A stretch of 64,000 nt of DNA from Arthrobacter sp. efr-133-R2A-120. Its GTDB lineage: Bacteria; Actinomycetota; Actinomycetes; Actinomycetales; Micrococcaceae. Both the position numbers and the translations under genes were made by a program. The stretch spans positions 59,450-123,449 of the forward strand of contig NZ_JARVRF010000032.1 in assembly GCF_030209835.1 (NCBI RefSeq), given 5' to 3'. Shown here piece by piece: positions 53,165-63,616 of this stretch (its first letter is position 1; each line of letters starts with the position of its first letter). Below the pieces are notes generated by a model. That model was not told the DNA's origin and made no database searches. It saw only the letters and a list, made by a program, of their open reading frames with translations.

Positions 53165-56020
53165 TCAGTGCTGCACCTCCTCAACCTCCTTGTCCGCGAA
53201 GATCCGGAACCCGCGCGCTGAGTCGAAGCCGTGGATTTCACGCGTATCCAAGGCAGCCATGAACTCAAGCGTCTGGCTGGTGATGACTTGGCCCGGGACA
53301 AGGATGGGGAAGCCCGGAGGGTAGGGCGTTACAAACCCGGCCGAGACAACCTCCTCACCTTCCGCGATCCTGGCCTTGAGCTCGTCGGCCGACTGGTAGG
53401 TGGTTGATCCATCCTTGTAGCTCTCGAAATACGCGGCCCGGATGTCCCCATCGGGACTGAGCGGATCGGCCCGGTAGCGGTCCGCGAACCTGCTGAAGTC
53501 CGGCAAGGGCGGAGTGGCTCCCGTAAGGCCCGCGGGGAGACCGGCGTCTGCCGTTTTCCTCGCCGGCCGTTCCTCCTCGAAAGACTCGGCCAGTTTGACC
53601 AGGACTTCGATCAGGTAGGCGACGGCGCTGCGGGACGTGCCGATGTTGGTCATGAAGAGCACGGTATTGCGGGAAGTCTTGTTGACTTGGATGCCGTGCT
53701 TGTCGGCAAGGTACCGGTGCCGGAAAGTGTCGCCGTCGATCCCTGTCCGGCTGATGTCCAGCGTGAGGCGGCTGGGGTCGACGACGAACTCGTCGTGCAG
53801 CCAGGCGTCCGCTAGGGCAGCCAATCCATCACGAAGAGGCATGGCACTGCCGGTTTCACGATAGGACGGCGCGATGAGGTCCCTCGACGTAAGGACCCGG
53901 AAGTATTTCTTCAGCAGGGGGTGGCGCGCCACTGCCTGGGCAACGATGGTTGCCAGATCCGCTTGTTTTTGAACGAGGCCGAAACCCTCAAGCTCCACCT
54001 GGCGGCGGCCGATGTCGAGGGAAGCGAGGATCTGGTAATTGGGCGATGTGGAGGTATGGGTCATATATGCTTCGCGAAATGACTCTTGGTTATGCTCGCT
54101 GAAGTCTTGGTCGAAGACGTGGATCATGGATCCCTGGCGTAGCGAGGTGAGGGTCTTGTGGGTGGACTGCGTGGCGTAGACGCGCAGCCGCGCTTTCGCT
54201 GGATCCGGGACAAGCCGGGTCTTCAACCAGAGTTCATCATCCGCGGGCGCGTCCGTCGCCGCGTCGTGGAGGGATGCCGCTTGTTCGGCGTGCCTGGCGG
54301 CATAGCCGGGATCACGGAAAGAGGCCTCAAGCTTCCTCGCCGCCGCCATGGCCGTCCTGCGCCGGAAGACGGGGTGGGACCGGGCGAAGGCGAACCAAGC
54401 TTCGTCCCAAAGGAAGACGAGGTCCGGTTTGATGGCCAGGCATTCTTCCATGACGCGTTCTACGTCATAGACGATGCCGTCGAAGGTGCAGTTGGTCAGC
54501 GTGATCATCTTGACTTCGTCCAGGCGCCCGGCACGTCTGTAGGCCAGTAATCGGGCCTTGATGGTGGCCAGGGGTACCGCACCGTAGAACGCGAACTTGT
54601 CCAGCGGATAGGCGTCCAAGTAGGAAACCTGGGCTCCGGCGAGGACGAAAGCGTAGTGATGTGATTTGTGGCAGTTGCGGTCGACGAGGACCACATCCCC
54701 TGGCGCAAGGATGGACTGATGAACGATCTTGTTGGCGGTGGATGTTCCGTTGGTGACGAAGAAGGTCTTCTGGGAACCGAAAGCCCGCGCCGCCAAGTCT
54801 TGGGCTTCCTTGATCGATCCGTGCGGATCCAACAGCGAATCGAGGCCTCCCGACGTCGCGGACGTCTCGGCCAAGAGAAGGTTCATACCGTAGAAGTCGG
54901 CCATGTCGCGGATCCAGGGCGAATTGCCCACCGAACCGCCCCGAGAGATCGGCAAGGCATGGAAGACGCTGGCCGGCCGCCGGCTGTATTCCTGCAGCGC
55001 GGTGAAAAACGGGGTCCTGTACCGCTCGGCGACGCCCGACAACAGCGATAGGTGCAGGTCGAGATTGTCTTGCCTGCGGAAAATCCTCCGGAACCGCTTG
55101 GTCAATGAACCCGCGAGGCTCTCCATGGCGACACCGGCTACCAGGTACACATCCAGTTCGGGGCGCAACTCGGAGATCTGCTCGGCCAGGCTAAGGAACC
55201 TGCCCAGCGGTGGCATTCCGGTGAGATCGGGGCTCACCAGACAGTCGAGGTATTTCCTCAGGTCGCGGCCAAGCGGCTGGCTGCTGCCGATGGTGAATCC
55301 CGGGCGGAGAATGCATGCCTGGATGGCGGGATTCAGCACCAAGGCAACCAGCGCGTCCTCGTAGCTGGGAACCACGATGAGTTCATAGGTGAAGGCATCG
55401 GACGGCCTCCGCTGGGCCAGCATTTCCGCTTTCAGCGTTTCAGATTCTTGTTCGGTGATATCGTCGACAAACAGGACCTCGAACCGGGGACGTTCCCTCG
55501 CTTGCCGTGGCTCCCGGGAACCTTCGTCCTGGACTCCCGAAAGGGGGCGCTCCGCCCCGGACTGCCCCGGTTCCGGGCCAACTCGGCCGGGATTGACTCG
55601 GTCCGGACTGGCGGACGCCATCAGGTGCGACATGCCGCGGATCGTCTCCGATCCGGCGTCGTAATCGCCCGAATCCACGCAGTCGAGGAGCGTTGCCAAC
55701 GCGGCGAGCCCCGGAGCCGCCCAATACAGTTCCATGGCCTGAAGCAGGCGCAGCGCCTGGACGGCTTGGTCCTGCAGGCCGGAGCGTGACTGCGTTCCCG
55801 GTCCGCCCTTTGCCAGCTGCTTGAACGCGTACCCGAGAAACTCCCACGCGTCAGCACGCGAACGCCACGCGCTGCTCGGCGTCCGGATGTCCTGCCTGGG
55901 ACGTTGCTTGTTCACCTGGCTTCGCTTGCTCGGAGTGGTTTCCGTGGTCAGGGTGCCGATGTTGGTTCGGAGCGTGATGCCGGGCAAGGTAATTCCGCTT
56001 TCCATCAATTCGTTGTGCAT
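53165..56020 (-). CDS. Orn/Lys/Arg decarboxylase family protein (PLP-dependent)
   Basis: A 951-residue fold-type I PLP enzyme of the OLADC class. An N-terminal part of about 280 residues (unusual, low similarity, contains an insert rich in Gly/Arg/Pro at about 135-175) precedes a wing domain and the PLP domain. PLP residues: SATSGGLDSLLDPHGSIKEA (cofactor-binding loop), DEAWFAF (Asp pairing with pyridine N) and Lys622 in STHKTLTSLRQG. The C-terminal OKR_DC_1_C part follows. Substrate is probably arginine, lysine or ornithine. It is longer than E. coli LdcC (713) because of the N-terminus. Translation is coupled with the permease by TGATG at 56022-56018; ATG 56020 was chosen for that reason. 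Confidence 0.88.
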   Translation of the reverse strand: MHNELMESGITLPGITLRTNIGTLTTETTPSKRSQVNKQRPRQDIRTPSSAWRSRADAWEFLGYAFKQLAKGGPGTQSRSGLQDQAVQALRLLQAMELYWAAPGLAALATLLDCVDSGDYDAGSETIRGMSHLMASASPDRVNPGRVGPEPGQSGAERPLSGVQDEGSREPRQARERPRFEVLFVDDITEQESETLKAEMLAQRRPSDAFTYELIVVPSYEDALVALVLNPAIQACILRPGFTIGSSQPLGRDLRKYLDCLVSPDLTGMPPLGRFLSLAEQISELRPELDVYLVAGVAMESLAGSLTKRFRRIFRRQDNLDLHLSLLSGVAERYRTPFFTALQEYSRRPASVFHALPISRGGSVGNSPWIRDMADFYGMNLLLAETSATSGGLDSLLDPHGSIKEAQDLAARAFGSQKTFFVTNGTSTANKIVHQSILAPGDVVLVDRNCHKSHHYAFVLAGAQVSYLDAYPLDKFAFYGAVPLATIKARLLAYRRAGRLDEVKMITLTNCTFDGIVYDVERVMEECLAIKPDLVFLWDEAWFAFARSHPVFRRRTAMAAARKLEASFRDPGYAARHAEQAASLHDAATDAPADDELWLKTRLVPDPAKARLRVYATQSTHKTLTSLRQGSMIHVFDQDFSEHNQESFREAYMTHTSTSPNYQILASLDIGRRQVELEGFGLVQKQADLATIVAQAVARHPLLKKYFRVLTSRDLIAPSYRETGSAMPLRDGLAALADAWLHDEFVVDPSRLTLDISRTGIDGDTFRHRYLADKHGIQVNKTSRNTVLFMTNIGTSRSAVAYLIEVLVKLAESFEEERPARKTADAGLPAGLTGATPPLPDFSRFADRYRADPLSPDGDIRAAYFESYKDGSTTYQSADELKARIAEGEEVVSAGFVTPYPPGFPILVPGQVITSQTLEFMAALDTREIHGFDSARGFRIFADKEVEEVQH

Positions 56021-57618
56021 CAGGAGCGTTGGCCGCCCTGGGAGAAGGAGCCGGCGACGACGGGCAGGTCGCCGGTGTGGCCGCGCCGGGCCTCGGCTGC
56101 CGCCAGGATGCGTTTGCGGCAAGCAAACCAGCCGGCAATGAGGAGGGGTATCAGGAGCAGAAGGGAAGCGAGGACCCAGCGCCCCGTCTCCGAGAAGCCC
56201 ATCGTGACGAGAACGAAGGCGAGGAAGGCGAGCGTGAGGTATGAGGTGAAGGGGGCTCCGAAGAGCCGGAATGCCGGACGCACGGCTTTGCCGAGCCTGA
56301 CCCAGATTTGAAGCTTGATGTGGCACAGGATGATGGTTGCCCAGCCGCCGATGATCCCGATCGCAGACACCTCGAGAACGATCTCGAACACTTGGGACGG
56401 CACCAGGGCATTCAGGCCGACGCCAAGCAGCGTGATCACCGCTGTCAGCAGGATGCCACCGTACGGCACCCCCGATTTGCTCATCCTCGCAGTGAATTGT
56501 GGCGCGGAGCCATTGACCGCCATGGACCTCAAGATCCGCCCCGTGGAATAAAGGCCAGCATTGAGACTCGACAGGGCCGCTGTCAGGACAACGAAGTTCA
56601 TCACCGATGCCGAAACAGCCGCGGCATGGGGATCGCCAAGATGGGAGAAGAAGGTGACGAAGGGCGATTCGCCGGATTTGTACGCCGTGAACGGCAAGAG
56701 CAGCGAGAGCAGCAGCACGGAACCGACATAGAAGAGCGCGATCCGGAAGACGACCGTGTTGACGGCCTTGGGCATCACCTTTTCCGGGTTGGCGGTTTCG
56801 CCCGCAGCCGTTCCAACAAGTTCAATCGCGGCATACGCGAACACGACGCCGCTGATCGCCAGCAAGGGCGCTACGGCGCCGGTCGGGAAAGCTCCGCCGT
56901 GGTCCAGGATCACGCCCAGCCCTGGAACGCCGATGTCGGTCTTCCCACCAAAGACGATGAAGCAGACCCCGACGACGAGGAAGGCAACCAGTGCAGTCAC
57001 CTTGATCAGGGCGAACCAGAATTCCATCTCGCCGAAGATCTTCACGGAGACGAGGTTCAGGGCCAGGACAATGACGAGGGCGCAAAGTGCGATAAGCCAT
57101 TGTGGGATTGTCTGCAGCGGCTCCCAGAATTGTCCCCAGAATTTGACGTAAAGCGCTACGGCCGTGACATCGACAATCGACGTCATGGCCCAGTTGAGGA
57201 AGTACAACCAGCCGGCCGCGTAGGCCATCTTCTCGCCGTAGAACTCCCTCGCATAGGACACGAACGAACCCGAGGACGGCCTGTGGAGAACCAGTTCGCC
57301 GAGGGCGCGCAGAATCAGGAATGCAAAGAACCCGCAAAGGGCGTAGACGAAGATCAAGGCCGGGCCGGAACCGTTCAACCGGCCACCCGCCCCCATGAAG
57401 AGGCCCGTTCCAATCGCTCCCCCGATGGCTATCATTTGGATCTGCCGGGGTTTGAGCGTCTTGTGGTAGCCGGCTTCCTCGCTTGAAAAGTCCTGCGCCG
57501 AGGTTGAACGGTCACCAAGAAGCTCCCGGTTGTTTTCGAGCGAATCAGCGGGATCAAGCCCGGCAATCCGATCCCGGGCGATCGGGCTCGGCGAAGGCGA
57601 GTTCAGTGTGGGTTTCAT
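56020..57618 (-). CDS. amino acid permease (APC superfamily, AAT/GABA-permease type)
   Basis: A 532-residue transporter with twelve TM helices. The N-terminal TM1 signature [27 protein letters not shown] and the loop [21 protein letters not shown] match the GabP/AnsP/LysP group. The long hydrophilic N-terminus of about 60 residues is extra. It probably imports a basic or neutral amino acid used by the downstream decarboxylase (translational coupling). AAAGGAG precedes ATG 57618. It is divergent from a PucR regulator gene. Confidence 0.92.
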   Translation of the reverse strand: MKPTLNSPSPSPIARDRIAGLDPADSLENNRELLGDRSTSAQDFSSEEAGYHKTLKPRQIQMIAIGGAIGTGLFMGAGGRLNGSGPALIFVYALCGFFAFLILRALGELVLHRPSSGSFVSYAREFYGEKMAYAAGWLYFLNWAMTSIVDVTAVALYVKFWGQFWEPLQTIPQWLIALCALVIVLALNLVSVKIFGEMEFWFALIKVTALVAFLVVGVCFIVFGGKTDIGVPGLGVILDHGGAFPTGAVAPLLAISGVVFAYAAIELVGTAAGETANPEKVMPKAVNTVVFRIALFYVGSVLLLSLLLPFTAYKSGESPFVTFFSHLGDPHAAAVSASVMNFVVLTAALSSLNAGLYSTGRILRSMAVNGSAPQFTARMSKSGVPYGGILLTAVITLLGVGLNALVPSQVFEIVLEVSAIGIIGGWATIILCHIKLQIWVRLGKAVRPAFRLFGAPFTSYLTLAFLAFVLVTMGFSETGRWVLASLLLLIPLLIAGWFACRKRILAAAEARRGHTGDLPVVAGSFSQGGQRS

Positions 57619-57888
57619 TCCAGGGGTCTCCTTTGACTCCGGTTCCGCGGGTGCGGCTGCATGCTCCAGAACTTGTCCCCGGCTTGAGTGTTGGATCACA
57701 GCTGCACTGCTGGATCGTCAGCGGAGGGACGGAAAACAACTCTAGGTTCCGGGGGAAGCGAAGGAACTGTCTGGCCAGCTAAATTCGCCCGATCCCCGTT
57801 GTGCTCGAATGACAACCCGTTCCGGCAGAGTGCGAGTAATGTTCATGGCTGTGGGCGCGGCTAAGCCGCTTAGAGGAAGTGAATACGG

Positions 57889-59505
57889 GTGGCACCCCTT
57901 GAATCTGCCGAGCATGTCATTGGCGCCATGCTCAGCGACATACTTGAAGACATCGGCGTCGACAACGGGCAGCTGCTGGTTCCTCCCGGAACGGACAATG
58001 GCACGGTTCGTGAAACTGTGATCGTAGACGCCGAGGACGAGACGCCGGTCCAACGCGGGAGCTTGGTCCTGCTGATCGGAGTCCGGGGTCGCGCGGCATT
58101 GCCGAGCATCCGGAAGCTGATTCCGGGCTACCCCGCCGCCGTCGCGGTGAAAGGGAACGAGGAGGAACTGGACGCCGTCCGGGAAATGCTGCTTCCCACC
58201 GGAATCGGGCTGATCGCTGTGTCTCCGGCAATGAGCTGGGGCACGCTGGAGAGCATCGCCAAGGACCGCATCCAGGAGCCGGCACTTTCCACCGACGCGT
58301 CCACGATCATCCACCGGGATCTTTTTGCTATCGCCCAGACCACCGCGACCCTGACCAACGGCCACGTGGTCATTGAGGATCCGGCAAACCGCGTCCTGGC
58401 CTATTCACCGGCCTCCAACGACGTCGATGAACTACGCAGGCTCTCCATCCTGGCCCGGCGTGGACCCGAGCGGTACCAAAAACTGTTGAAGGAGTCCGGA
58501 GTCTACAAGCACCTGCAAGTGGCCGAAGCTCCCATCCACATGGAAGCCAACCCGACGGAAGGCCTACGGGAACGGGTGGCCATCGGTATCCACGCAGGCA
58601 ACAGGATCCTGGGGTACATCTGGCTTCAAGAAGGGAAGGAACCCCTCGCTCCAAACACGGACAAGCTCATGGTTGGAGCTGCCCGGCACGCGGCGATAGA
58701 ACTGGTCCGGCACCGCAACGAACAGTCCCAGGCACTACGGCGCGACAGGATCTCCAGCCTGCTCAGCGGCACTCCACAGATCCACTCCCAGGCACAGTCC
58801 GCGGGCATCGATCCATCCAAGCCGGCGGCCCTCGTCCTGATTTCCGCCAAAGGCGATGACGAATCCGCGGCGGGCCTGCAACTTCGGCGCGGCGAGCTGG
58901 CGAATGTGGCATCGATCCATGCGGCGGCCTACCGGCCGGGTGCGGTGGTGGGAGCCATCGGCTTGGAAATAGCCATGATTCTTCCCGATCTTGACCCCGT
59001 GAAGTCCCCGCCGGCCATCAACCGCCTCATCAACGTCATTGTCCGGGACGCAAGGGTCCACTTGCACTGCCAGGTGCAGGCCGCCGTCGGACCCGTCGTC
59101 GAACGCTTGGACGCACTTCACGGCACCCTTGAGCACGTGCGCAGTGTGCTGAAGGTCTTGGAAAGCACACCCTCAATCCATGTGGCGTCCTACGCCGACG
59201 TGGAAACAACCGTTTTGACGAAGGAATTGCTGGAACTTCTGGCGTCGAGGACCGACCTTCGGCACGGAGGCATCAGCGTGCTGTGCAAGCGATACCCCGA
59301 GTTCGCCACAACTCTGCTGACGTATCTTGAGTTCTTCGGCGACGTGAACCGGTGCGCGGAGGAACTGGCCGTCCACCGGAATACCGTGCATTACCGGCTG
59401 AGGCGTGCGTGCGAAGTGGCGGGCATCGACCTCCACTCCGCAGAGCAACGGCTGCTCGCGCATCTTCAGCTCAGGCTGTGGACCCACCCCGAAGGACGGC
59501 GCTAA
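57889..59505 (+). CDS. PucR-family (CdaR-like) transcriptional regulator
   Basis: A 538-residue regulator. The N-terminal part resembles a PucR domain (SLVLLIGVRGRAALPSIRKL). A GAF-like middle follows, and the C-terminus is the HTH_30 domain (LLTYLEFFGDVNRCAEELAVHRNTVHYRLRRACEVAG in two pieces). PucR proteins usually activate purine, amino-acid or nitrogen catabolism genes. It is divergent from the amino acid permease and 4 bases before glsA, so both sides are likely targets. GTG 57889 was chosen with GAGGAAG upstream; ATG 57928-57930 region is an alternative. Confidence 0.9.
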   Translation: MAPLESAEHVIGAMLSDILEDIGVDNGQLLVPPGTDNGTVRETVIVDAEDETPVQRGSLVLLIGVRGRAALPSIRKLIPGYPAAVAVKGNEEELDAVREMLLPTGIGLIAVSPAMSWGTLESIAKDRIQEPALSTDASTIIHRDLFAIAQTTATLTNGHVVIEDPANRVLAYSPASNDVDELRRLSILARRGPERYQKLLKESGVYKHLQVAEAPIHMEANPTEGLRERVAIGIHAGNRILGYIWLQEGKEPLAPNTDKLMVGAARHAAIELVRHRNEQSQALRRDRISSLLSGTPQIHSQAQSAGIDPSKPAALVLISAKGDDESAAGLQLRRGELANVASIHAAAYRPGAVVGAIGLEIAMILPDLDPVKSPPAINRLINVIVRDARVHLHCQVQAAVGPVVERLDALHGTLEHVRSVLKVLESTPSIHVASYADVETTVLTKELLELLASRTDLRHGGISVLCKRYPEFATTLLTYLEFFGDVNRCAEELAVHRNTVHYRLRRACEVAGIDLHSAEQRLLAHLQLRLWTHPEGRR

Positions 59506-59509
59506 AACC

Positions 59510-60421
59510 ATGGACCTCCAAAATCTCCTTGACGACATTGTCGGCACCGTTCAGCCCTTACTCGGCCAAGGAGCCCCTGCAGACTACATCCCGAGCCTGG
59601 CCGAGGTGGATACCAAGCAATTCGGCATTTCCGTGGCAACCTCCAGCGGCGACGTGTTCTCCTCGGGAGACGCCGACGTCCCCTTCTCGATCCAAAGCAT
59701 CTCGAAGGTGTACGCCCTCGCACTGGTGCTGGCCGGGGATGGCGACCGCATCTGGAAGCGCGTATTCCGGGAGCCTTCCGGCAATCCGTTCAATTCCCTG
59801 GTGCAGCTGGAACATGAGGATGGAATTCCCCGGAATCCGTTCATCAATGCCGGCGCCCTTGTTGTCACGGATAGGCTCCTCACCATCGCGGGCAGCTCGA
59901 AATCTCCTGTCCGGGAATTGCTTCGTCAAGAAAGCGGCAACAACTCCGTCGATACGGACCCCGAAGTGGCAGCTTCAGAGGCAGCGAACAGCCACCGCAA
60001 TGCCTCGCTGGCACACTTCCTGGCCAGCTACGGGAACCTCGAAAACCCCGTGGAATCAGTCCTCGAGGCCTACATCAACCAGTGTGCCCTGGAAATGAGC
60101 TGCACCGACTTGGCCCTTGCGAGCAGGTTCCTGGCCAACAACGGCTTGCGCGGGAACGGCACGCCGCTGCTGTCCCCGTCCCAGACCAAGAGAATCAACG
60201 CCGTGATGCTCACGTGCGGCACGTACGACGCCGCCGGCGAATTCGCCTACCGCGTGGGGCTCCCTGGGAAGAGCGGGGTAGGCGGCGGCATTGTGGCCGT
60301 GGTGCCCAACAAATGCACCATCTGCGTCTGGAGCCCCGGCCTGGGACGATCCGGGAATTCACTGGCGGGCGTTGCCGCCCTCGACGAGTTCACCACCCGC
60401 ACGGGCTGGTCGATTTTCTAG
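59510..60421 (+). CDS. glsA: glutaminase A
   Basis: A 303-residue serine-dependent beta-lactamase-fold glutaminase that hydrolyses glutamine to glutamate and ammonia. The catalytic SxxK is Ser63-Ile-Ser-Lys66 ([12 protein letters not shown]). [14 protein letters not shown] and [18 protein letters not shown] with GNS follow as in the family. No STAS/ANK C-terminal extension. It starts 4 bases after the PucR gene stop, so one transcript. It converges with the SDR gene with a 4-base overlap. Confidence 0.94.
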   Translation: MDLQNLLDDIVGTVQPLLGQGAPADYIPSLAEVDTKQFGISVATSSGDVFSSGDADVPFSIQSISKVYALALVLAGDGDRIWKRVFREPSGNPFNSLVQLEHEDGIPRNPFINAGALVVTDRLLTIAGSSKSPVRELLRQESGNNSVDTDPEVAASEAANSHRNASLAHFLASYGNLENPVESVLEAYINQCALEMSCTDLALASRFLANNGLRGNGTPLLSPSQTKRINAVMLTCGTYDAAGEFAYRVGLPGKSGVGGGIVAVVPNKCTICVWSPGLGRSGNSLAGVAALDEFTTRTGWSIF

Positions 60422-61182
60422 CCGCGGCCTACGAACGGCATCCCCGCTGCGGTCACCACCACGGAACCAACATTGGCCGACGCCGGCATGTTGGCCATCA
60501 TGAGCACCGCGCGTGCGGCGTCCTCCACAGGAAACATCGGCTCCACGCGCCTGCTGCCATCGGCTTGGAGTGCCCCCGAGCCTACGCCGATGGTGTCCAT
60601 GATCTCGGTGCGGGTGTTGCCGATGTCGATCTGCCCGCACGTAATGCCATAGGGACGCCCGTCCAGTTCGACGCTCTTGGTCAGGCCGCTCATGGCGTGC
60701 TTGCTCACGGTGTACGCGACGGACAATGGCCGCGGCGAATGGGCTGAGATGGAGCCGTTGTTGATGATGCGTCCGCCTTGCGGCTCCTGCGCCTTCATCG
60801 TCCGGACGGCCTCTGCCGCGCACAACATGGAGCCGGTGACATTCACGGCCAGGGTGGCATTCCAATCGGCCACGCTGATCTCGTCCACACCGCCGGAAGG
60901 ACCGAAGACGCCGGCGTTGTTGAACAGGACATCCACCCTCCCCCACCGCTGGCGGGCCGCCTCGAAAAGGCGCGCGACGTCGTCGGGCACTGTTACATCG
61001 CACGGCACCACGAGCGCCTCGCGGTGGCCGTCAGCAGTCTCGAGAAGCTGCGTTTCCCGCCGACCGGCGAGGGCAACACGGTAGCCCTCCGTCATCAGAA
61101 GCCGGGCGACTGCCCGCCCGATCCCGGAGCCGGCTCCGGTGACGACGGCGACCCGGGACCGGGCGGGGGTGGTTTCGCTCAC
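60418..61182 (-). CDS. short-chain dehydrogenase/reductase (SDR)
   Basis: A 254-residue classical SDR. The cofactor site [15 protein letters not shown] is near residues 16-30, NNAG near 89, and the catalytic Ser/Tyr/Lys are in [23 protein letters not shown]. An Arg-Arg after beta 2 (LAGRRETQL) favours NADP(H). Substrate unknown. CAGGAGAA precedes the GTG start. It lies 21 bases after the racemase-family gene and is likely in its operon. Confidence 0.9.
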   Translation of the reverse strand: MSETTPARSRVAVVTGAGSGIGRAVARLLMTEGYRVALAGRRETQLLETADGHREALVVPCDVTVPDDVARLFEAARQRWGRVDVLFNNAGVFGPSGGVDEISVADWNATLAVNVTGSMLCAAEAVRTMKAQEPQGGRIINNGSISAHSPRPLSVAYTVSKHAMSGLTKSVELDGRPYGITCGQIDIGNTRTEIMDTIGVGSGALQADGSRRVEPMFPVEDAARAVLMMANMPASANVGSVVVTAAGMPFVGRG

Positions 61183-61203
61183 GCGGTTCTCCTGTTTGTT
61201 GAG

Positions 61204-61962
61204 CTAGTGCGCGGCGGGAGCATCCGCCGTCGTCGTGTCCGTTGTGGTCAGGGGCCAGCCTATGACGGTCTTTGGACGCGGTGTGGCGTAAGTCCGGACC
61301 TTGGACGTGGACAGTCCCAGACGGACAAGCGATTCGGCGATGGTCACCGCCGCGGCCACTCCGTCCACCACAGGAACTCCGCAGCGTTGGCGGATCTGTT
61401 CGTCGAGGCCTGCCATGCCGCCGCAACCGAGGACGATGACTTCGGCTTTGTCGTCACGCACGGCACGCTCGGCCTGTTCCACGATGGCTTCGACCGCCCG
61501 GTCCGGGTATTCTTCCAGCTCCAGGACGGCCATACCGCTCGCACGGACCGATGCACAGCGCTCGTCGAGCCCGGCAAGCTTGAGGCGGTCCTCGATGAGC
61601 GGGACCGCGCGGTCCAACGTGGTGACCACGGAGTATTTGTGCCCGAGGAACATTGCGGTGCTGGCTGCGGCCTCGGTGATGTCGACCACCGGAACGTCGA
61701 GGAGCTCCTGGAGTCCCTCCCGGCCGTGCTCGCCATAGCCGGCCTGGATGACGGCGTCGAACGGTTCGGGATAGTTGACCACGCGGTCCATCACGGCGAT
61801 GGCGGCGAGGTAGCTTTCAAAGTTTCCTTCGCAGGAGTCGGCGCCGAACCGCGGGGTGATGCCGATGATCTCGGTGCCGGGAGCCGCGACGCTTCGCGCC
61901 TGGGCTGCGATGGAGTCGGTCATGGATTGGGTGGTGTTGACGTTTGCGACGAGGATGCGCAT
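61204..61962 (-). CDS. Asp/Glu/hydantoin-racemase-family protein lacking the first catalytic cysteine
   Basis: A 252-residue protein beginning RILVANVNTTQSMTDSIAAQ, typical for hydantoin/allantoin racemases. The second catalytic Cys is present (Cys180 in VLGCGGMAG). The first, which should lie in an A-C-F-G-D-x-G segment, is Gly75 in IQAGYGEHGREGL. Racemases of this superfamily need two opposing cysteines, so this protein may be an isomerase, decarboxylase or hydrolase of the same fold rather than a racemase. AGGAGG lies 5 bases before ATG 61962. It is downstream of an NCS1 transporter, separated by the palindromic repeat. Confidence 0.82.
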   Translation of the reverse strand: MRILVANVNTTQSMTDSIAAQARSVAAPGTEIIGITPRFGADSCEGNFESYLAAIAVMDRVVNYPEPFDAVIQAGYGEHGREGLQELLDVPVVDITEAAASTAMFLGHKYSVVTTLDRAVPLIEDRLKLAGLDERCASVRASGMAVLELEEYPDRAVEAIVEQAERAVRDDKAEVIVLGCGGMAGLDEQIRQRCGVPVVDGVAAAVTIAESLVRLGLSTSKVRTYATPRPKTVIGWPLTTTDTTTADAPAAH

Positions 61963-61981
61963 GTGTTCCTCCTGGGTAGCC

Positions 61982-62043
61982 CAACTGACTCGCAGTTGTT
62001 GTCGTTTTGACGGGCGAAAACGACAACAACTGCGAGTGAGTTG
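61982..62043. repeat. dispersed palindromic element, copy 3 (longest)
   Basis: A 21-bp perfect stem (61988-62008 with 62017-62037, loop 8 bases) extends outward with one mismatch to 61982-62043. The core CAGTTGTTGTCGTTTT is shared with the copies at 24120 and 46026. It lies between the stop of the NCS1 transporter (62048) and the start of the racemase-family gene (61962), both on the minus strand, so it may end or weaken transcription between them. Confidence 0.93.
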
Positions 62044-62047
62044 AATA

Positions 62048-63616
62048 TTAGTGGTTGCTGACGACGGCGATCGGCTCGCCGGAGACGTCGGTGTGCTGCT
62101 GCTTCTTGTCCGCGAACACGTAGTAGCACAACGCGCCGATGCCTGCGCCGAAGAACCAGGCGAACGGTGCCACGGCCTCCAGTGCGGGAACGAAGGCAAT
62201 GAGGACGGCGACGACGGCGGCCGGAACCATTGCGGCGATCGCCCGGGGGTTGACGCCGCGCTTGTAGAAGTAGGTGCCCGAAGGATGGTCCGTGTAGAGG
62301 TCGAGGACGTTGACCTTGCCGCGGCGCAGGAGCCAGTAGTCGGCCATGACGACGCCGAACAGCGGGCCGAGCAGCGCGCCGAGTCCACCCAGGAAGTACA
62401 CGATCACCAAGGGGTTGTTGTATAGGTTCCACGGCAGGATGATCAGGCCGATGGTACCGCTGACCCAGGCTGCCTTGCGGAAGTTCAGGTGCTTGGGGAA
62501 GAGGTTGGTCAGGGCGTAAACGGGTGCAACGAAGTTCGCCATGAGGTTCACTGCGATGGTCAGGATCAGCAAGGCAAGGCAAGCGAGGACAAGGAAGAGC
62601 GTGTTGGGGATGCTCTGCACGATGTCCGAGGGGCTCTCAATGATCTTGCCGTTGATCTTGTACTGGCCACCGGCCATGATGACCACGATTGCGCCGAACA
62701 GGAGCATGTTGATGGGGATGCCCCAGAAGTTGCCGCGGACAATCGACTTCTTGGACACCGAGGAACGGGTGAAGTCGCAGAAGTTCAAGACGAAAGTGCC
62801 GTAGATGGAGACCCAGAGGGCGCCGCCGGCAAAGATCGTGCGCCACATCTCGCCGCCTTCGAGGCCCTTGATGCCGGACCATTGGATGGCGCCCCCGGCC
62901 TCCACGAAGACCCAGATGGCAATGGCCAGCATGGTGGCGAGAATGATGGGACCTGCGAAGGCCTCGTACTTGCGGATCATTTCCATGCCGAAGCTGACGA
63001 TGACCAACTGGACAATCCAGAGCGAAACGAAGGCGATCCAGCCGAGGGTGGACAGGCCCAGGATCGAGTTGGCGTCCATGTCCTTGAGCCCGGGGAACAT
63101 GGCGACAAGCATGACGCGGAGCACCACGGAGGCGAGGTATGTCTGAATCCCGAACCAGGCAATGGCCACTGCCCCGCGGACCAGGCTGGCCAGCTGGGCG
63201 CCCCGGATGCCGAAGCTGATCCGGCTCATCACCGGGAAGGGAACGCCGGTCTTCTGGCCCATGAACCCGGAGAACGTCAAGAGGGTGAACAGCAAGACGG
63301 CACCGATGCCCAGGGCCACGAGGATTTGCCACCCGCCCAGGCCAAGGGAAAAGAGGCCGATTGCAAAAGCATAGTTACCGAGGCTGTGGACGTCGTTGGC
63401 CCAGAGGGTGAAGATGCTGTAGCTGGTCCAGCGCCTGCCCTCCTTCTTGGTGGGGGCGAGGTCGAGGTTATAGAGGCTGGGGCTGATGTCGCGGCCTGCT
63501 GCGACGGACGCTACATCGCACAGGGTTTCATTTCCTACTGACGGATGGACCGAACTGCCTGGCAGTATGGCCTGCTCCGGAGCCGTTGTGACGCCGACTG
63601 GGGGAGTCGATTGCAT
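62048..63616 (-). CDS. NCS1-family nucleobase/hydantoin/allantoin:cation symporter
   Basis: A 522-residue transporter with twelve TM helices. The family core SLYNLDLAPTKKEGRRWTSYSIFTLWANDVHSLGNY is in two adjoining segments at residues about 45-85, FPVMSRISFGIRGA follows, and NFCDFTRSS marks the substrate/sodium region of Mhp1-like proteins. Substrate candidates are hydantoins, allantoin, uracil or cytosine. GGAG lies upstream of ATG 63616. The linked racemase-family and SDR genes suggest uptake and breakdown of one N-heterocycle. Confidence 0.92.
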   Translation of the reverse strand: MQSTPPVGVTTAPEQAILPGSSVHPSVGNETLCDVASVAAGRDISPSLYNLDLAPTKKEGRRWTSYSIFTLWANDVHSLGNYAFAIGLFSLGLGGWQILVALGIGAVLLFTLLTFSGFMGQKTGVPFPVMSRISFGIRGAQLASLVRGAVAIAWFGIQTYLASVVLRVMLVAMFPGLKDMDANSILGLSTLGWIAFVSLWIVQLVIVSFGMEMIRKYEAFAGPIILATMLAIAIWVFVEAGGAIQWSGIKGLEGGEMWRTIFAGGALWVSIYGTFVLNFCDFTRSSVSKKSIVRGNFWGIPINMLLFGAIVVIMAGGQYKINGKIIESPSDIVQSIPNTLFLVLACLALLILTIAVNLMANFVAPVYALTNLFPKHLNFRKAAWVSGTIGLIILPWNLYNNPLVIVYFLGGLGALLGPLFGVVMADYWLLRRGKVNVLDLYTDHPSGTYFYKRGVNPRAIAAMVPAAVVAVLIAFVPALEAVAPFAWFFGAGIGALCYYVFADKKQQHTDVSGEPIAVVSNH

